This document shows, piece after piece, positions 8,621 to 19,700 of a stretch of 64,000 nt of DNA (within the stretch, counting starts at the first letter, position 1; the number at the start of each line of letters is the position of its first letter). Where the stretch lies: assembly GCF_002903145.1 (NCBI RefSeq), contig NZ_PPDJ01000001.1, positions 62,001-126,000 on the forward strand. Direction: 5' to 3'. The notes beneath the pieces are model-generated. The model did not search any database, was not told the origin of the DNA, and was given only the letters and a program-made list of their open reading frames with translations. The DNA comes from Halobacteriovorax sp. DA5. GTDB taxonomy: Bacteria > Bdellovibrionota > Bacteriovoracia > Bacteriovoracales > Bacteriovoracaceae. The position numbers and the translations under genes were made by a program.

Positions 8621-8622
8621 TA

Positions 8623-9405
8623 TTAACTCGCAGATTTCCAGTCTAATCTTTCATTAGGTGCAAGGAAAGAGTTAAGCTCTTCTGCAACTAGTACTGGATT
8701 AGACTTTTCTAGAATATGTTTAATACCTTCAAGAACGATATTGTCTTTAGCTTCCATTTGTCTTTGAATCTCTTCAAGGTTTTCACTAATTGGGATAAAT
8801 CCAAGGTTTGCAATGATAACTCCATAAAGAGTTGTAATAAGACAAACACCCATGGCCGGTCCAATCATCTTCATAGCATCTGCTCCACCAAGGTTTGCAA
8901 GAAGTACGATCATCCCAATTGTTGTCCCCATCATCCCAAAAGCCGGTGGAAATTTTCCAAGAGTTTTAATCTTTCTAGTATCTTCACTTCTAAGCTGATT
9001 CATATTGACAGCTCTTTGCTCAAGGATCTCAATAATTTTTTCCTTTTGAAGAAATCCATCTGCAATTAACTCAAGTCCTTCTTTTAGAAATTCATCGGAT
9101 GCTTTACCAGGAAGGTTTTCAGCAGCTTCGCCTGAACGATAAGCTTCACAAATTTGCATGATCTCTTTAATAACACCTGGAGAGTCCACCATTTTCCCAC
9201 CAAGAAATTGTTTGATGAAAATCTTAAGGAGAGCTCCAATTTTATTAAGTTGAAATGCTACTGAAGTCGCAGCAAAAGTTCCTCCAAGTACAATGAAGAG
9301 GGAAGGGCCATCGAAGAAAAGTTTTAAGTCACTTGATGACATCCTTAAACCTGCAAAGAGAATTACCGCAGAGAGGACCAAACCAATTAAAGAAAAAATG
9401 TTCAT
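8623..9405 (-). CDS. motA: Flagellar motor stator protein MotA
   Basis: Inner-membrane stator subunit that surrounds MotB and pushes on FliG. The 260-aa protein has four hydrophobic segments: about 1-20, 32-50, 150-172 (PPAFGMMGTTIGMIVLLANL) and 180-205 (GVCLITTLYGVIIANLGFIP). A long charged cytoplasmic loop between the second and third is the part that faces FliG. The proline in the third helix region is the conserved one. The start ATG is preceded by AAGGTG. A sigma-28-like promoter lies about 95 bases upstream. Confidence 0.93.
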   Translation of the reverse strand: MNIFSLIGLVLSAVILFAGLRMSSSDLKLFFDGPSLFIVLGGTFAATSVAFQLNKIGALLKIFIKQFLGGKMVDSPGVIKEIMQICEAYRSGEAAENLPGKASDEFLKEGLELIADGFLQKEKIIEILEQRAVNMNQLRSEDTRKIKTLGKFPPAFGMMGTTIGMIVLLANLGGADAMKMIGPAMGVCLITTLYGVIIANLGFIPISENLEEIQRQMEAKDNIVLEGIKHILEKSNPVLVAEELNSFLAPNERLDWKSAS

Positions 9406-9500
9406 TTATTCACCTTTGTAAATATTGATTACCAAAATTTTACTATTTTTAACTACTTAGGTTAATTTCTTCTCAGGTCGACACTTTTTTCCGCCTGAAA

Positions 9501-9528
9501 TTATGCGGCCTCAGATTTCTTAACTTTA
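9501..9528 (-). promoter_or_regulatory. Sigma-28 (FliA)-type promoter for motAB
   Basis: Read on the minus strand: TAAAGTTA (9528-9521), an 11-base spacer, then GCCGCATAA (9509-9501). The FliA consensus is TAAAGTTT, 11 bases, GCCGATAA, so the match is 7 of 8 in the -35 box, with GCCG plus ATAA separated by one extra C in the -10. It points at motA, about 95 bases downstream, the expected class of target. The 9406-9654 gap also holds the divergent start region of the lipoprotein operon. Confidence 0.6.
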
Positions 9529-9643
9529 AGTTTGTCATGGCATCGGTTGGGGAGCGGTAAGGTTGAACAAATACTAAACTAAATATGCGTTCGGTAATAT
9601 TTTCCTTTAATTTTAGGCACTTAAAATAATTCTCTTTTTAAAC

Positions 9644-9649
9644 TACAAT
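9644..9649 (+). promoter_or_regulatory. Candidate -10 box for the tandem lipoprotein operon
   Basis: TACAAT at 9644-9649, with TTAAAA at 9621-9626 (17-base spacing) as a weak -35. Transcription would begin around 9656, about 50 bases before the preferred start ATG of the first lipoprotein. Confidence 0.35.
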
Positions 9650-9705
9650 TTTGAATGAGAAGCGTAGCGTTATTTTTAATTAATGTAAATAAAATGGGTT
9701 ATCGA

Positions 9706-11592
9706 ATGAATAGAATTTACTTTCTGTTAGGATGTTTTTTACTTTTTGGTTGTGTTGGAAAGGTTGAGGATGCAAATTCTGAATTAACAAAGGGGATTAA
9801 TGACGGAGAAACAGTCATTAATTACACTGGTATTCAGGATGCAATGGCCGTTGCACATGATAAAGTTGAAATATATTTTCCACCTTCAAATCTTGATCCT
9901 TTAAAAGTTACTTATATCATTAACTACGATGGTGCGATTGCTCCAATTACAGTACCTGGGCGTACTCTTGTTCCTGATTATCGTGGTTTTCTTCGTTACA
10001 CAGTTACTGGTTTAAATATTAATGAACAATATGTTTTTAACGTTCAGGCTAAAGACGATAAAGGGCAGCAGTCAGTTAATGACGCTTTTAAGTCTGTAGC
10101 AACTTATTCAAATCAAACAGCTAACTTTACTGGTATTGGTAGCATTAAAAATCTGTCAGGTGGAGCTTCGAAAAACTCTCTATTAATTGAATGGCCAGCG
10201 GCAGAGAGAACTGGTGGATACATTCCTGAAGATTCGGATGTTTCAAAGTATGAAGTTGTTTTAATTAATTCTGATACAGCAACACCAGTTGCGTTCGACG
10301 ACACTTCATTTACAGCACCAACTCGTATTGTAAACTATGTTGATGGAAAAAAGATTTCTCAACAGGTAAATGGTCTTCTTCCAGGTACAACTTATTATGT
10401 GAGAGTTAGAGGTATTCACCACGGATTTAGTAAATTTAGTTCTGATCCAAGTTATTATTATGAAAAGAATAATAACTACCTATCAGCTACTACACTAAGT
10501 GATAGCGTGGGGGACATACAAGTTGATCTAGATTCTTTTGAAGTAACAACTCCTAGTAATAGTACTGGAAAAACCTCTCTTGATTTAAGTTGGGCAACAG
10601 GGATCGGAGCAATCGATCATTACCGAATCTACTATAAAGAAAATGGAACAGGTGAGGCGTGGTCGACATATAAGAATAGTCGCGATGATATTTGTAATGG
10701 TCAGGAAACGACAGATCCGGCTTACTTTTGTAAGCAAGTTACATACGAGGATAGTAAGTCAAAGCTTGTTGAGCTAGAGCCTTATACTTCTTATGAAGTA
10801 TATCTTATTATGTGTTTAGATTCTTTATGTTCTCCGGGGAAGTCAATTATATATAATTCTCCGAACGTTTATCGTACAAGCCCTCCGCTTGTAAGCTTTT
10901 CAGGAATTACTGAAATTAATAATCCACGATACCATTGGGCCCTTAACGAAATCTACTTAAGCTTTGAACCTGTAGATCTAGCTAGTGGTGTAATTGATGG
11001 GATGTTAATTGAAGTAAAAGGGAGAAGTACTGGTGAGCCATTTATTGATACATTCATTAACTTTCCAGATGGTAATAACCCTACATCGCTAAATCCATCA
11101 ACTCTCGATTTTACTAATGGAACAGAAGTTTCAATTAGAGGGATCGACATTAACTCGACTGAAGAGTACTGCTTTGCTTTATTACCATTCGTTTACGTTG
11201 GTGACGTTGTTACACCTAACCGTGACTCAGAAGTAGTTAGCTGTATTGTTCCGCAGGTAATGACTCCTACATATGAAGACTTTACTGGAATCAGTTCTTT
11301 ATATTTTGATAGTTCAAATAATTCCGCAGCTATTTCATGGACTCCTCCTGAAGAGGGTGTCTACGACCGATATGTTGTCTTTATGAAGACAACCACTGGA
11401 ACTTTTAGTTTTAGTGATGCTGTAAATGGGAATAATGATTACTTAAGATTTGAGGCCGAAGAGAATGCTGTTGGTATAACAATTCCTTTTATTCCGCCTG
11501 GGACATATTACTTTGGTGCACTAACTTATCTGTACCAAGAAGACAAATACTCTGAATATAACAATAGTATTCAAACACTGGTGGTTGAGTAA
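9706..11592 (+). CDS. Lipoprotein with repeated fibronectin type III-like modules (628 aa)
   Basis: The signal peptide MNRIYFLLGCFLLFGC ends in a lipobox Cys at residue 16. I chose the ATG at 9706 because the downstream paralogue also has its Cys at residue 16; ATGs at 9655 and 9694 are in frame. The mature protein starts CVGKVEDAN, the same as the next gene. It consists of about five beta modules, several opened by [FY]xGI (YTGIQ, FTGIG, FSGIT, FTGIS) and containing fibronectin-like features such as LLPGTTYYVRVRGIH, ISWTPPEEGVYDRY and LDLSWATGIGAIDHYRIYY. No catalytic motif is seen. It is probably an outer-membrane-anchored binding or scaffold protein. It is the first gene of a three-lipoprotein operon; the next starts 3 bases after its stop. 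Confidence 0.75.
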   Translation: MNRIYFLLGCFLLFGCVGKVEDANSELTKGINDGETVINYTGIQDAMAVAHDKVEIYFPPSNLDPLKVTYIINYDGAIAPITVPGRTLVPDYRGFLRYTVTGLNINEQYVFNVQAKDDKGQQSVNDAFKSVATYSNQTANFTGIGSIKNLSGGASKNSLLIEWPAAERTGGYIPEDSDVSKYEVVLINSDTATPVAFDDTSFTAPTRIVNYVDGKKISQQVNGLLPGTTYYVRVRGIHHGFSKFSSDPSYYYEKNNNYLSATTLSDSVGDIQVDLDSFEVTTPSNSTGKTSLDLSWATGIGAIDHYRIYYKENGTGEAWSTYKNSRDDICNGQETTDPAYFCKQVTYEDSKSKLVELEPYTSYEVYLIMCLDSLCSPGKSIIYNSPNVYRTSPPLVSFSGITEINNPRYHWALNEIYLSFEPVDLASGVIDGMLIEVKGRSTGEPFIDTFINFPDGNNPTSLNPSTLDFTNGTEVSIRGIDINSTEEYCFALLPFVYVGDVVTPNRDSEVVSCIVPQVMTPTYEDFTGISSLYFDSSNNSAAISWTPPEEGVYDRYVVFMKTTTGTFSFSDAVNGNNDYLRFEAEENAVGITIPFIPPGTYYFGALTYLYQEDKYSEYNNSIQTLVVE

Positions 11593-11595
11593 TTT

Positions 11596-14500
11596 ATGAA
11601 ATTTCTATCTATTGTACTAAGTTTATTATTACTTGCTGGTTGTGTTGGAAAAGTAGAAGACGCTAATCTTGAAAAAGCAAGAAACGCTGAAAGTGGTAGG
11701 CAGACATTTCAATTTGCCGGTATTTCAAAAGTCATACCAATTTCAAATGATAAGATTGAAGTTTATTTCTTTCCTGCGACTGGACCTGCTTCTGAGTTAA
11801 CTTATCTTATTAAAGTTAACGATGCGACGATTCCTATTGAAGTTAAAGCCGACTCTTTATCAGTTAATGATGAAGGGATGTATCGTTTCACTGTAAGAAA
11901 CTTAAATGTAAACACTGAATATACATTTTCTGTTGGTGTAAGAGACGGAAGTACTGGAAGTCAGAGTGAGAACGATGCAACATTAAGTGCTAAAACATTT
12001 TCAAATTTTACTGCGGACTTCGCTGGTATTTCGAGTGTTGAGCCATTGGTAGGTGCTGCTGGCCAAAATACTGTTCTTGTAAAATGGGTACCAGCTGTGA
12101 CTCTAGGATCAACTTATAATCCTATGCCTAACGATCCAATCGCTTATGAGGTTTCATACATCGCTGCTGATGATGGAACAATTTCGGACTTATTTAATAA
12201 TACACATCCTGCGATTCAAAGAGATCTAAAGCCTGGCGAAGTAACGGCTTCAACAGGTGGAACAACTGAAAGAGAAAGACAAGTTACGGGATTAATGCCT
12301 GGCAAGCAGTATTATTTCAGAGTTAGATCTATTCATAAGAGTTACGGTATTTATCAAGATACACAAGGATATCGTTTTGAAGAAAATAATAAAATTATTT
12401 CTGTTACCACTTTAGGTTCAGGAGGGCTTTTTGACTGGGATACCCTATCTCTAAGAGCAACAACACCAGACAAGAATCTAGGTCTAACTTCAATTGATTT
12501 AACTTGGGCCCCTGCAGTAGGGCCATTTGAAAATTATAGAATTTATAATTATAAACTTGGTGAAGCCGAGGAAGACGTTGATCTTGTAAGAGCAAGAATT
12601 CCTGAAGAAATTGATGCTTCAATTATTGATCCTCTTAACTTGGCCGGTGATTACAGAACAGCTGATGCAGAAGAATTTTCAAAAAGGATAGGGAGTTTAG
12701 AAGAGTATGATTACTACCTAACTTTTGCGATTGCTTGTCGAACTCTAACATGTGGTGATGGTGAAAGAATAATTGGAAAACCTGTTTTCTACCGTGCAAT
12801 TCCAAAGCTTGCTTCTTTTTCTGGAATTTTAGGGATTCAGAGTCCACAAGATATTAACAACCTTAATCAAATTACAATTAATTTTGATCCACCTGTTATT
12901 GAAACAGGGTTTCTAAATGGATTTGATATTTACTGTTATGAGGGTGAAGGTGATGCGAGTCCAACACTTTTGAATTTTAATGTTGCAAATGCAAGTGGTA
13001 AGGCATCGTGTGATGGACTTATCAGATTAGATGATAACCCAGGAGACTATGCAGGATTTGGTGCATATACAAGTGTACGTATCCAAGGAAACTTTTTTGG
13101 AGCCGGGGATACTGTTGCTGATAAAGAATATTGTTTTGCGGCCGTTCCTAGTGTTACAGGAAATAACTTTTCACTTAATGATGTTGATAACGCGATCGTA
13201 AAGTGTATTACTCCAATTGTTAAGGTTCCTACTGTGGAACAATTTCCTGGTGTAATTAATGCATGTAACACTGGTGCCGATTACATTACAGTAAGCTGGG
13301 ATGCTCCTACTGGTGGTATCTATGACAAGTATGCTGTTTTCTATAAAGAAAAAGATGGGAAAGTATTTAAGTATACAGATGCTCTAGCAAATGACCCTGC
13401 CTATACTAGAGTTGATAATATTGTTGCGACAACTTATACATATACAATTCCATCTCTTGTTCCAGGTAAGATTTATCAATTTGGTGTTCTTCCTTATATT
13501 GACGGAGCATCTCCGATTTATGCAGATATCAATACTGGATTAGGTGAGTGTAAGATTGAAGTACCTAAGCCAAGATTTGAAGAGTGGGTTGATATTTTTG
13601 CCATTGGTCCTAAAGCAAATGGAATGGTTACTCCAACGGGACCTGATCGTAAAAAAGACTATATTTTAGAAACTTTAAATGATAGTGGACAACCAATTGA
13701 AGTAGAAGTAGATCCTGCTACACTAGCTCCTACAAGTGGTTTTGAAGATCAATTTGGTATTGCAAATGGTAGTACTCAATTTAGTGGTGCTTATGGATCT
13801 AAAGATGGAGTGACAACAAACTCACTACATCAATACTCGAACTCTGGTATCATTCGTATCGCTTGGAAGGATGTAACGTTTACAAGTGGAACACTTTCGA
13901 TGCAAACTTTCATAGATGCCTATGAAACTGGTTTACAAAAGAAAGATCATAAAATTGGATATCGTGTTTATCGCTCTGATGATAATAAAATCACTTGGAA
14001 AGATATCACAAGTGGTGACTTTGATTACCAAACTCTGACGAATAAAGGTTTACTTCACCCAGTTGATTACACGGAAAGAAGTCGTACTAATGAGGTACTT
14101 GAAACATATCGTGCCGTGATGTTTACAGACTATTCTGTAAAGCATATTCAAGCGGGTGATGACTTTAATCACGCTCGTGTTTACTACTATAAAGTCGTTC
14201 CAGTTTTTAGAGGAGTTGAGCTCGAGTATGAAAGAGAGACAACTAACCCTCAGCATATTATTAAGGTTGTCCTTCCTCCTGAAAATATGGCCCTTGTTCA
14301 CCGTTTTATGGCAAACCGTCAGCAATGTCGTGAACTTGGAAAGGTTCATTCAAGAGATATTAGCCAGAAATATACTTGTTCTTGGAATGGGGTTGGGGCG
14401 AGAGGTCTAACATCTCCATGGATTAAAGGTTCAACAGTTTATGATTTTGGTCCAAGTATGCTAATTGACCGTTTTGAGCTAGGTTGTAATTTTACGAGAG

Positions 14501-16755
14501 GGGATTACGCATATGAAAGAAGTAATTTCTCTGGAACAATTCCTAATTTTACAGGTTCTAATGATCTAGGTTCTGGTTTTGTGGGTTGCTTTAACGGAAA
14601 TTCTCCGGGGTACACTTCTGGTGTTAATCACCCAAATACTGGCGAGTCTTATACAGATCGTAGTCAACTTCGTGTAGGTGATTGCTTTGGTGAAGATACA
14701 GCTTCAATTGCAATTACAAGTACTACATGTAGCGATCCGGATACTGCTGATCGTAGAGATTTTGTTGCACCAGGAGTTAGTGGTGATTTTACTGATTGTA
14801 CTGATCCGGCCAATATTGCGACAAACTTCTTTAATCCTTATGGAGGAAATGGAAGTTATGCTTCTTATAATGTGCAAAGTGAGTTTGCGGCAGTTTACTA
14901 CTCTCGTAATGCTTTAAAGACTTATGAAGATCGTATTAGTCATGGTTACTACAGAGGAGCTGGTGGTGCCGCCCTTGCTGATGGTAATAACCTGAGAAAT
15001 AAAAACACACTTGGACCATCTCGTTGTATGATTAATATTCCTGTTTCGGATTCAACTGACGGTGATAAGCTTAAGCCGAGATGGCTTGCTGTAAATAATC
15101 TTTCAACACTTGCTCATGGGGTAGATGATGTCGACATTCTTGATATGTCGATGAATGATATTCTTACTAATAATAAGTTATTTGATTCAGGAATTAATGC
15201 AACTCCTAGTCCTGCTTATACAAATGTTGATACATCACCACGCTATCGTGGAGATACAAAACTATCTCGTGTTTTCTCTTCTAATGATTCAAAGCTTCCT
15301 CCATTAACGGGGCTTAGTCAGACGCAGGCCAATCGTGTTTGTAATTCATATGAAGTAAAGATTGGAACATATGATGATGACGCAGAAGAATTTAAGCAAA
15401 TTGGCCCGGTAAGAGAAAAGAGGCTTATGCGTCGTGGAGAAGGGATTACGGCAAGTCGTTATCCTAAAGACTTTGATGAAGCAGCTGTAGCTGAAGTTGA
15501 GACAGGAACAAGAAATGATGCTCCTGTAACAAGTGGTGTGAATTTTCAAAATTCATGTAACGTCTACGATAGAGATGTTATCAGTGGAGCAGCGACAAAT
15601 CAGCAAAGGTCAGGTGATCGCCTAATGATCAATATGCCGAGTAGTTATCAGGGAACAGTGACGACTCCGCGTCGTGTACCATTTATTACTGGCTCAAGTT
15701 TCTATGATAATGGTGGGGCACAATTTACGACTCAAGCTTGTACATCTCGCTTTGGTGTCCAAGATATTATTGGAAATAAGGCGGAAATTTCATCAGAACA
15801 AATCTTTTGTGGTTTTGATAGTGAAAAGCTAATGCTTGGAGCAGGACTTGCTTCAAACTCTGTTGAGGTGCCAAATGGTGCTAACTATCTTAATACTTTA
15901 ATTTCTTGGGTTATGTCTGATACTGATACTGGGCGTTGTTCATTTGTTGAACCAGGTGGTGCAAGAGGTGGTAACTATCTTGTAAACGGTGCCTTTACAC
16001 CTATCTTTGACCTATTTGGAAACGTGAATACGGGAGTTGCAGAATCTGTAAACTCATTGGACCCAGGAAGTGTTAGTTATTATAGAAATGGTGACGGGTT
16101 CTTCTTAGACTTTGGGCAAGATAATTTTGCGCCTAAGCTTTCAATTAATGACACTCTGGCCATTAAGTGGGATCAGGATGTTATTAATCGTGCACAAGAT
16201 ATCTCAACAGACCCTCGTCGTGGCCGCTACTTTAACCCAATTCTAGGTTTACCGCTGGAATGTCAGGGAAGTTTATGTTCTGAGAGTTTGGATAATATGT
16301 CGATTTCTCTTGAAACTTTTGTAACGGACTTTAGTCTTGATCCATCATCAATGGATATTCCAAATTTCCCTGTTGGTGATAGTCAGATTTTTTCTGATGG
16401 GATGTCTGAAATTTCAATTGCTCGTAACCGTTATATTTCTCCTGCAAGTAGAGAGTATTTCTACGACTTTGTTGAATCTGTTGACCCAGCAACGGATACA
16501 TATGCCACATATTCAAGCACACACGCTGGAGCGCTAAAGTCATCTCTTGATAATGATGGAACTGCGGTTGACTACGTAAGATGGAGCCTTTCTCGAGAAA
16601 CTCCTATCTATATGCTGAATTTTGGAGAATCGAACACTAAGAGTAGTGGTCGTTATTCAGCAAGATTTAATGCTAGAAACGAATATGATCAGATGAGAAA
16701 TGAGTATGCAGCAGTAAGGTGTGTTGTGCGCATCGAAGATGAGTCTTATCAATAA
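11596..16755 (+). CDS. Giant lipoprotein: fibronectin-like modules plus formylglycine-enzyme-like C-terminal region (1719 aa)
   Basis: Signal peptide MKFLSIVLSLLLLAGC, with CVGKVEDAN as in the upstream paralogue. Residues about 30-660 repeat the same module plan (FAGIS, FAGIS, FSGIL openings; VTGLMPGKQYYFRVRSIH). The C-terminal part differs and is cysteine-containing. It has IDRFELGC near 956, LSQTQANRVCN near 1240 followed by EKRLMRRGEG, FGVQDIIGNKAEISSE near 1385, GGARGGNY near 1455 and AAVRCVVRI near 1705. In order, these resemble the landmarks of the SUMF1/FGE-sulfatase fold (IDxxEVT, VSWxxAxxYC, RLPTEAEW, GLxDMxGNVxEW, GGSW, GFRCV), but with large insertions. I infer a divergent C-lectin-like fold, perhaps ligand binding rather than catalytic. 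It starts 3 bases after the first lipoprotein. Confidence 0.75.
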   Translation: MKFLSIVLSLLLLAGCVGKVEDANLEKARNAESGRQTFQFAGISKVIPISNDKIEVYFFPATGPASELTYLIKVNDATIPIEVKADSLSVNDEGMYRFTVRNLNVNTEYTFSVGVRDGSTGSQSENDATLSAKTFSNFTADFAGISSVEPLVGAAGQNTVLVKWVPAVTLGSTYNPMPNDPIAYEVSYIAADDGTISDLFNNTHPAIQRDLKPGEVTASTGGTTERERQVTGLMPGKQYYFRVRSIHKSYGIYQDTQGYRFEENNKIISVTTLGSGGLFDWDTLSLRATTPDKNLGLTSIDLTWAPAVGPFENYRIYNYKLGEAEEDVDLVRARIPEEIDASIIDPLNLAGDYRTADAEEFSKRIGSLEEYDYYLTFAIACRTLTCGDGERIIGKPVFYRAIPKLASFSGILGIQSPQDINNLNQITINFDPPVIETGFLNGFDIYCYEGEGDASPTLLNFNVANASGKASCDGLIRLDDNPGDYAGFGAYTSVRIQGNFFGAGDTVADKEYCFAAVPSVTGNNFSLNDVDNAIVKCITPIVKVPTVEQFPGVINACNTGADYITVSWDAPTGGIYDKYAVFYKEKDGKVFKYTDALANDPAYTRVDNIVATTYTYTIPSLVPGKIYQFGVLPYIDGASPIYADINTGLGECKIEVPKPRFEEWVDIFAIGPKANGMVTPTGPDRKKDYILETLNDSGQPIEVEVDPATLAPTSGFEDQFGIANGSTQFSGAYGSKDGVTTNSLHQYSNSGIIRIAWKDVTFTSGTLSMQTFIDAYETGLQKKDHKIGYRVYRSDDNKITWKDITSGDFDYQTLTNKGLLHPVDYTERSRTNEVLETYRAVMFTDYSVKHIQAGDDFNHARVYYYKVVPVFRGVELEYERETTNPQHIIKVVLPPENMALVHRFMANRQQCRELGKVHSRDISQKYTCSWNGVGARGLTSPWIKGSTVYDFGPSMLIDRFELGCNFTRGDYAYERSNFSGTIPNFTGSNDLGSGFVGCFNGNSPGYTSGVNHPNTGESYTDRSQLRVGDCFGEDTASIAITSTTCSDPDTADRRDFVAPGVSGDFTDCTDPANIATNFFNPYGGNGSYASYNVQSEFAAVYYSRNALKTYEDRISHGYYRGAGGAALADGNNLRNKNTLGPSRCMINIPVSDSTDGDKLKPRWLAVNNLSTLAHGVDDVDILDMSMNDILTNNKLFDSGINATPSPAYTNVDTSPRYRGDTKLSRVFSSNDSKLPPLTGLSQTQANRVCNSYEVKIGTYDDDAEEFKQIGPVREKRLMRRGEGITASRYPKDFDEAAVAEVETGTRNDAPVTSGVNFQNSCNVYDRDVISGAATNQQRSGDRLMINMPSSYQGTVTTPRRVPFITGSSFYDNGGAQFTTQACTSRFGVQDIIGNKAEISSEQIFCGFDSEKLMLGAGLASNSVEVPNGANYLNTLISWVMSDTDTGRCSFVEPGGARGGNYLVNGAFTPIFDLFGNVNTGVAESVNSLDPGSVSYYRNGDGFFLDFGQDNFAPKLSINDTLAIKWDQDVINRAQDISTDPRRGRYFNPILGLPLECQGSLCSESLDNMSISLETFVTDFSLDPSSMDIPNFPVGDSQIFSDGMSEISIARNRYISPASREYFYDFVESVDPATDTYATYSSTHAGALKSSLDNDGTAVDYVRWSLSRETPIYMLNFGESNTKSSGRYSARFNARNEYDQMRNEYAAVRCVVRIEDESYQ

Positions 16756-16765
16756 GGTAGAATAA

Positions 16766-19700
16766 ATGAAGAAGTACGTTTGGTTGATCTTATTCTTTAT
16801 AACAATTATCTCGTGTACTCCGGTGGAGAAGGCAGATGAGACAGCTGAAATTTTAAATGATGGTGTTGACGGTACGGTTGAATTATCAGTCGTTGGAGAT
16901 CTTGATAGAGGAGAGTTCCTACTTGGCGGACTCGGTGACGAAATTCTTATAAGAGTTAAGAATAATACTGGTTATAATTTAAGTGATGCTCAATTACTTA
17001 TAGATCAAACCTCATCTGCTGGAGTTAAATTCTTTCCTGACGAAGCAGGGGAATCAGAAAGTCCAGGCTTTGGTGGAGATTGTGGTCTCGTTATTGCTTC
17101 TAAAGCAACTTGTTATTATAAGCTAAGATATGAAGCTCGTACTTCAGGTATTCACACGCAAGATCTTCAATTTAACTACAAAACTCTAATCGATAATTTT
17201 TCGAAGTCAACTCAGTTAAAGTTCTTAACAGGAACTCCAGCATCATTAGTCTTTGAAGAGGAGACGATTAATTATTCATTCGGTGTTGTTGAAAGAACAG
17301 AGCCAAAAGTATTCTCCCAAAGACTTGTTGTCGTAAACACGGGAGAATTAAGGGCCCGTAATATCACAATGACAAAGCTTGATAACACGACTTCAAATGC
17401 TATCAGTATTGTTTCAAATACATGTGGAACTGTACTCTTACAAAATGAAACTTGTGAACTTCTTGTTGAATTTGAGGCAAAGAATTATGGTGTTGGTGCA
17501 CCTGATGGCAATGTTGATGTTGATTACAATTCAAATATTAGATTTGACTATGGCCGTGACCCTGAGGGTGGTGTTAATGCCCTTAACGTTTACTTTGATG
17601 CTAAGTCAATTCGAATTGAAGGTGATATTCAAATCGGTGGTCTTCCTAACTTAAGTTTTGATGATCTTGTTGTAGGGAATATCGATACTCAAACATTAAA
17701 AGTATCAAATAAGGGATATAAAGAGGCGATTGTTCTAAGTATTGACGTAAGAAATGCTGCAAATACGCTCGTTGCACGTTGTTTAAGAGACGAAAGTACT
17801 GGTGGCGATAATCTCGTATGTCGCGATCCTTCAGGAGATTTAACGAGTAGTGCAAGTGATCTTCCACTGACAACAATTCCTTTTAAATTCTTCGATTCAA
17901 GTAAGTGTTTTATTGATGTAAATGATTTTAACTATATTCGTGGTGAAGATGGTCGAATTACAAATACAGCATTAAAGCAAGTTGCTGGTAGAACGATTGC
18001 TGATCCAGGTGGGTCTTGTTTCTTTAATGTTACTTTTCATCCTAGTGTGCAGTTTGAAGCTGATGGTAATTTTAATAACTACCGCTTTAATGTTCGCTAT
18101 GATTCAACATGGAAAGATAATGTCGTTATTAAAAATGACTTAGATGCTGACGAAAATAATTATATTGTTGAGGATGCTAATTACTTAGCTGCGGCTAAAT
18201 TAAGCTTTAATGTAATTGAGTATAAGAATACAACATATACTAATACAGATACCGCTGATAACGATCTATTTGATTATGACTTAGGTCGAATCTCTCTAAT
18301 TGCAAATTCAAATTATAAGGAAAGACTTAGAATCAGAGTGAATAATAGTGGATCAACTTCTGGTGAGGTAGTAAGTATTACAGACGGAGCTCAACCTACT
18401 GCTAATGTTATTACAGAAACAAGTTATAATATTAATAACTATTACCAAAACGTGAAAAACTCTGGGTGTGACTACCTAAATCCATATAATGGGCAATGTG
18501 ATATCTTATTTGATCTAAATCCAATTGTATCAACAAATCCAGATAGTACAGCGGCTGAGAATGAAGAAAACTCAGCAATGTACGATGTACTAGAAGCTTA
18601 TCCAAATCGTTACAAAATTTTCAGAATCAAATACAAAGATGGGACAACTTATAATGATGATATGTCTCCCCGCACTGATCGTGAAATTGAAATGAAGATG
18701 CGTGGCCTTCTCGTTAGAAAAGGATTCCTCTCTTATTCTGATTTTACAATGACAGAAGGGATTACAACTCCTCCTGTTACAGCTAATGAAACACGTTACT
18801 TCCATTTAAAATTAGAAAATGTTGGTACAGGTGGTATTACATACATTAATTTGAACACTCCTCTAGTTTTTCCAGGGACTTTCTTTTGGGCCCCTGATGC
18901 AAGTACACCTTTATTTGGAGGTGAAATTGTTAATAACCCAAGCTCTGCACTTGTGGCAGGTGTTGATAAGGATTGCTATGACGTTATGGACTTTGGTGGC
19001 GCGATGGGGCCAGTATCAACTTCACCAGGGACAAATGCACCTTCACTTCTTGCTCCTGGAGAGGTTTGTAGTTTAACAATTGAATTGGAAAAGCTTTCAA
19101 ATGATAAAAGAGAAGATAGCTATTACACTACGAACGACCGCAGGTGGCAACGTCACTTTTCTGCGCCTTTAAATGGATCACATGCGCTAAGAGAATATAG
19201 TAGTGGAATGATGGTTCAAGATTTCTTCAATTTTGGATATTTCGATGGAGATGGGATTGCGGATGCCGGTACTGGATACACTCCTGAATTAGATGGGCAC
19301 GGTGGATACTATATGACTCAAGATTATCCTGTTGCTATAAACTCAAGAAGATCAGCAGCACTTGTACCAGAAGGGGCGCAACCGATGATTAGTGCGGTTT
19401 TATGGCGTCAACAAGTAAATATCCCTTCTCATTCTCCTTTGGCCGGAGAATGGGGACAAAGTTTTGGAAGTTACACAATTCCAGCTATGTATCGAGATCT
19501 TGCAAAAGGTACTGCTGTAGAGCCTATTACTTATGCACCTACAAAGTCTGTTAATAGAATTGCTCCGTATCGTGATACAACTTATGACTATGTTTATTAT
19601 GCAGGAACTTTTTATGCTGGAGATATAGTAACATTACCATTTCAACTTTATAATGCTGGAGAAAAACAAGCTTCTTCATTATCTCAAATGTTAAATGGTG

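Noticed and set aside
12404..14349. Several 70-100 codon frames antisense to the giant lipoproteins
   Set aside because: They mirror the codon bias of the real genes, show no signal or motif and lack start signals.
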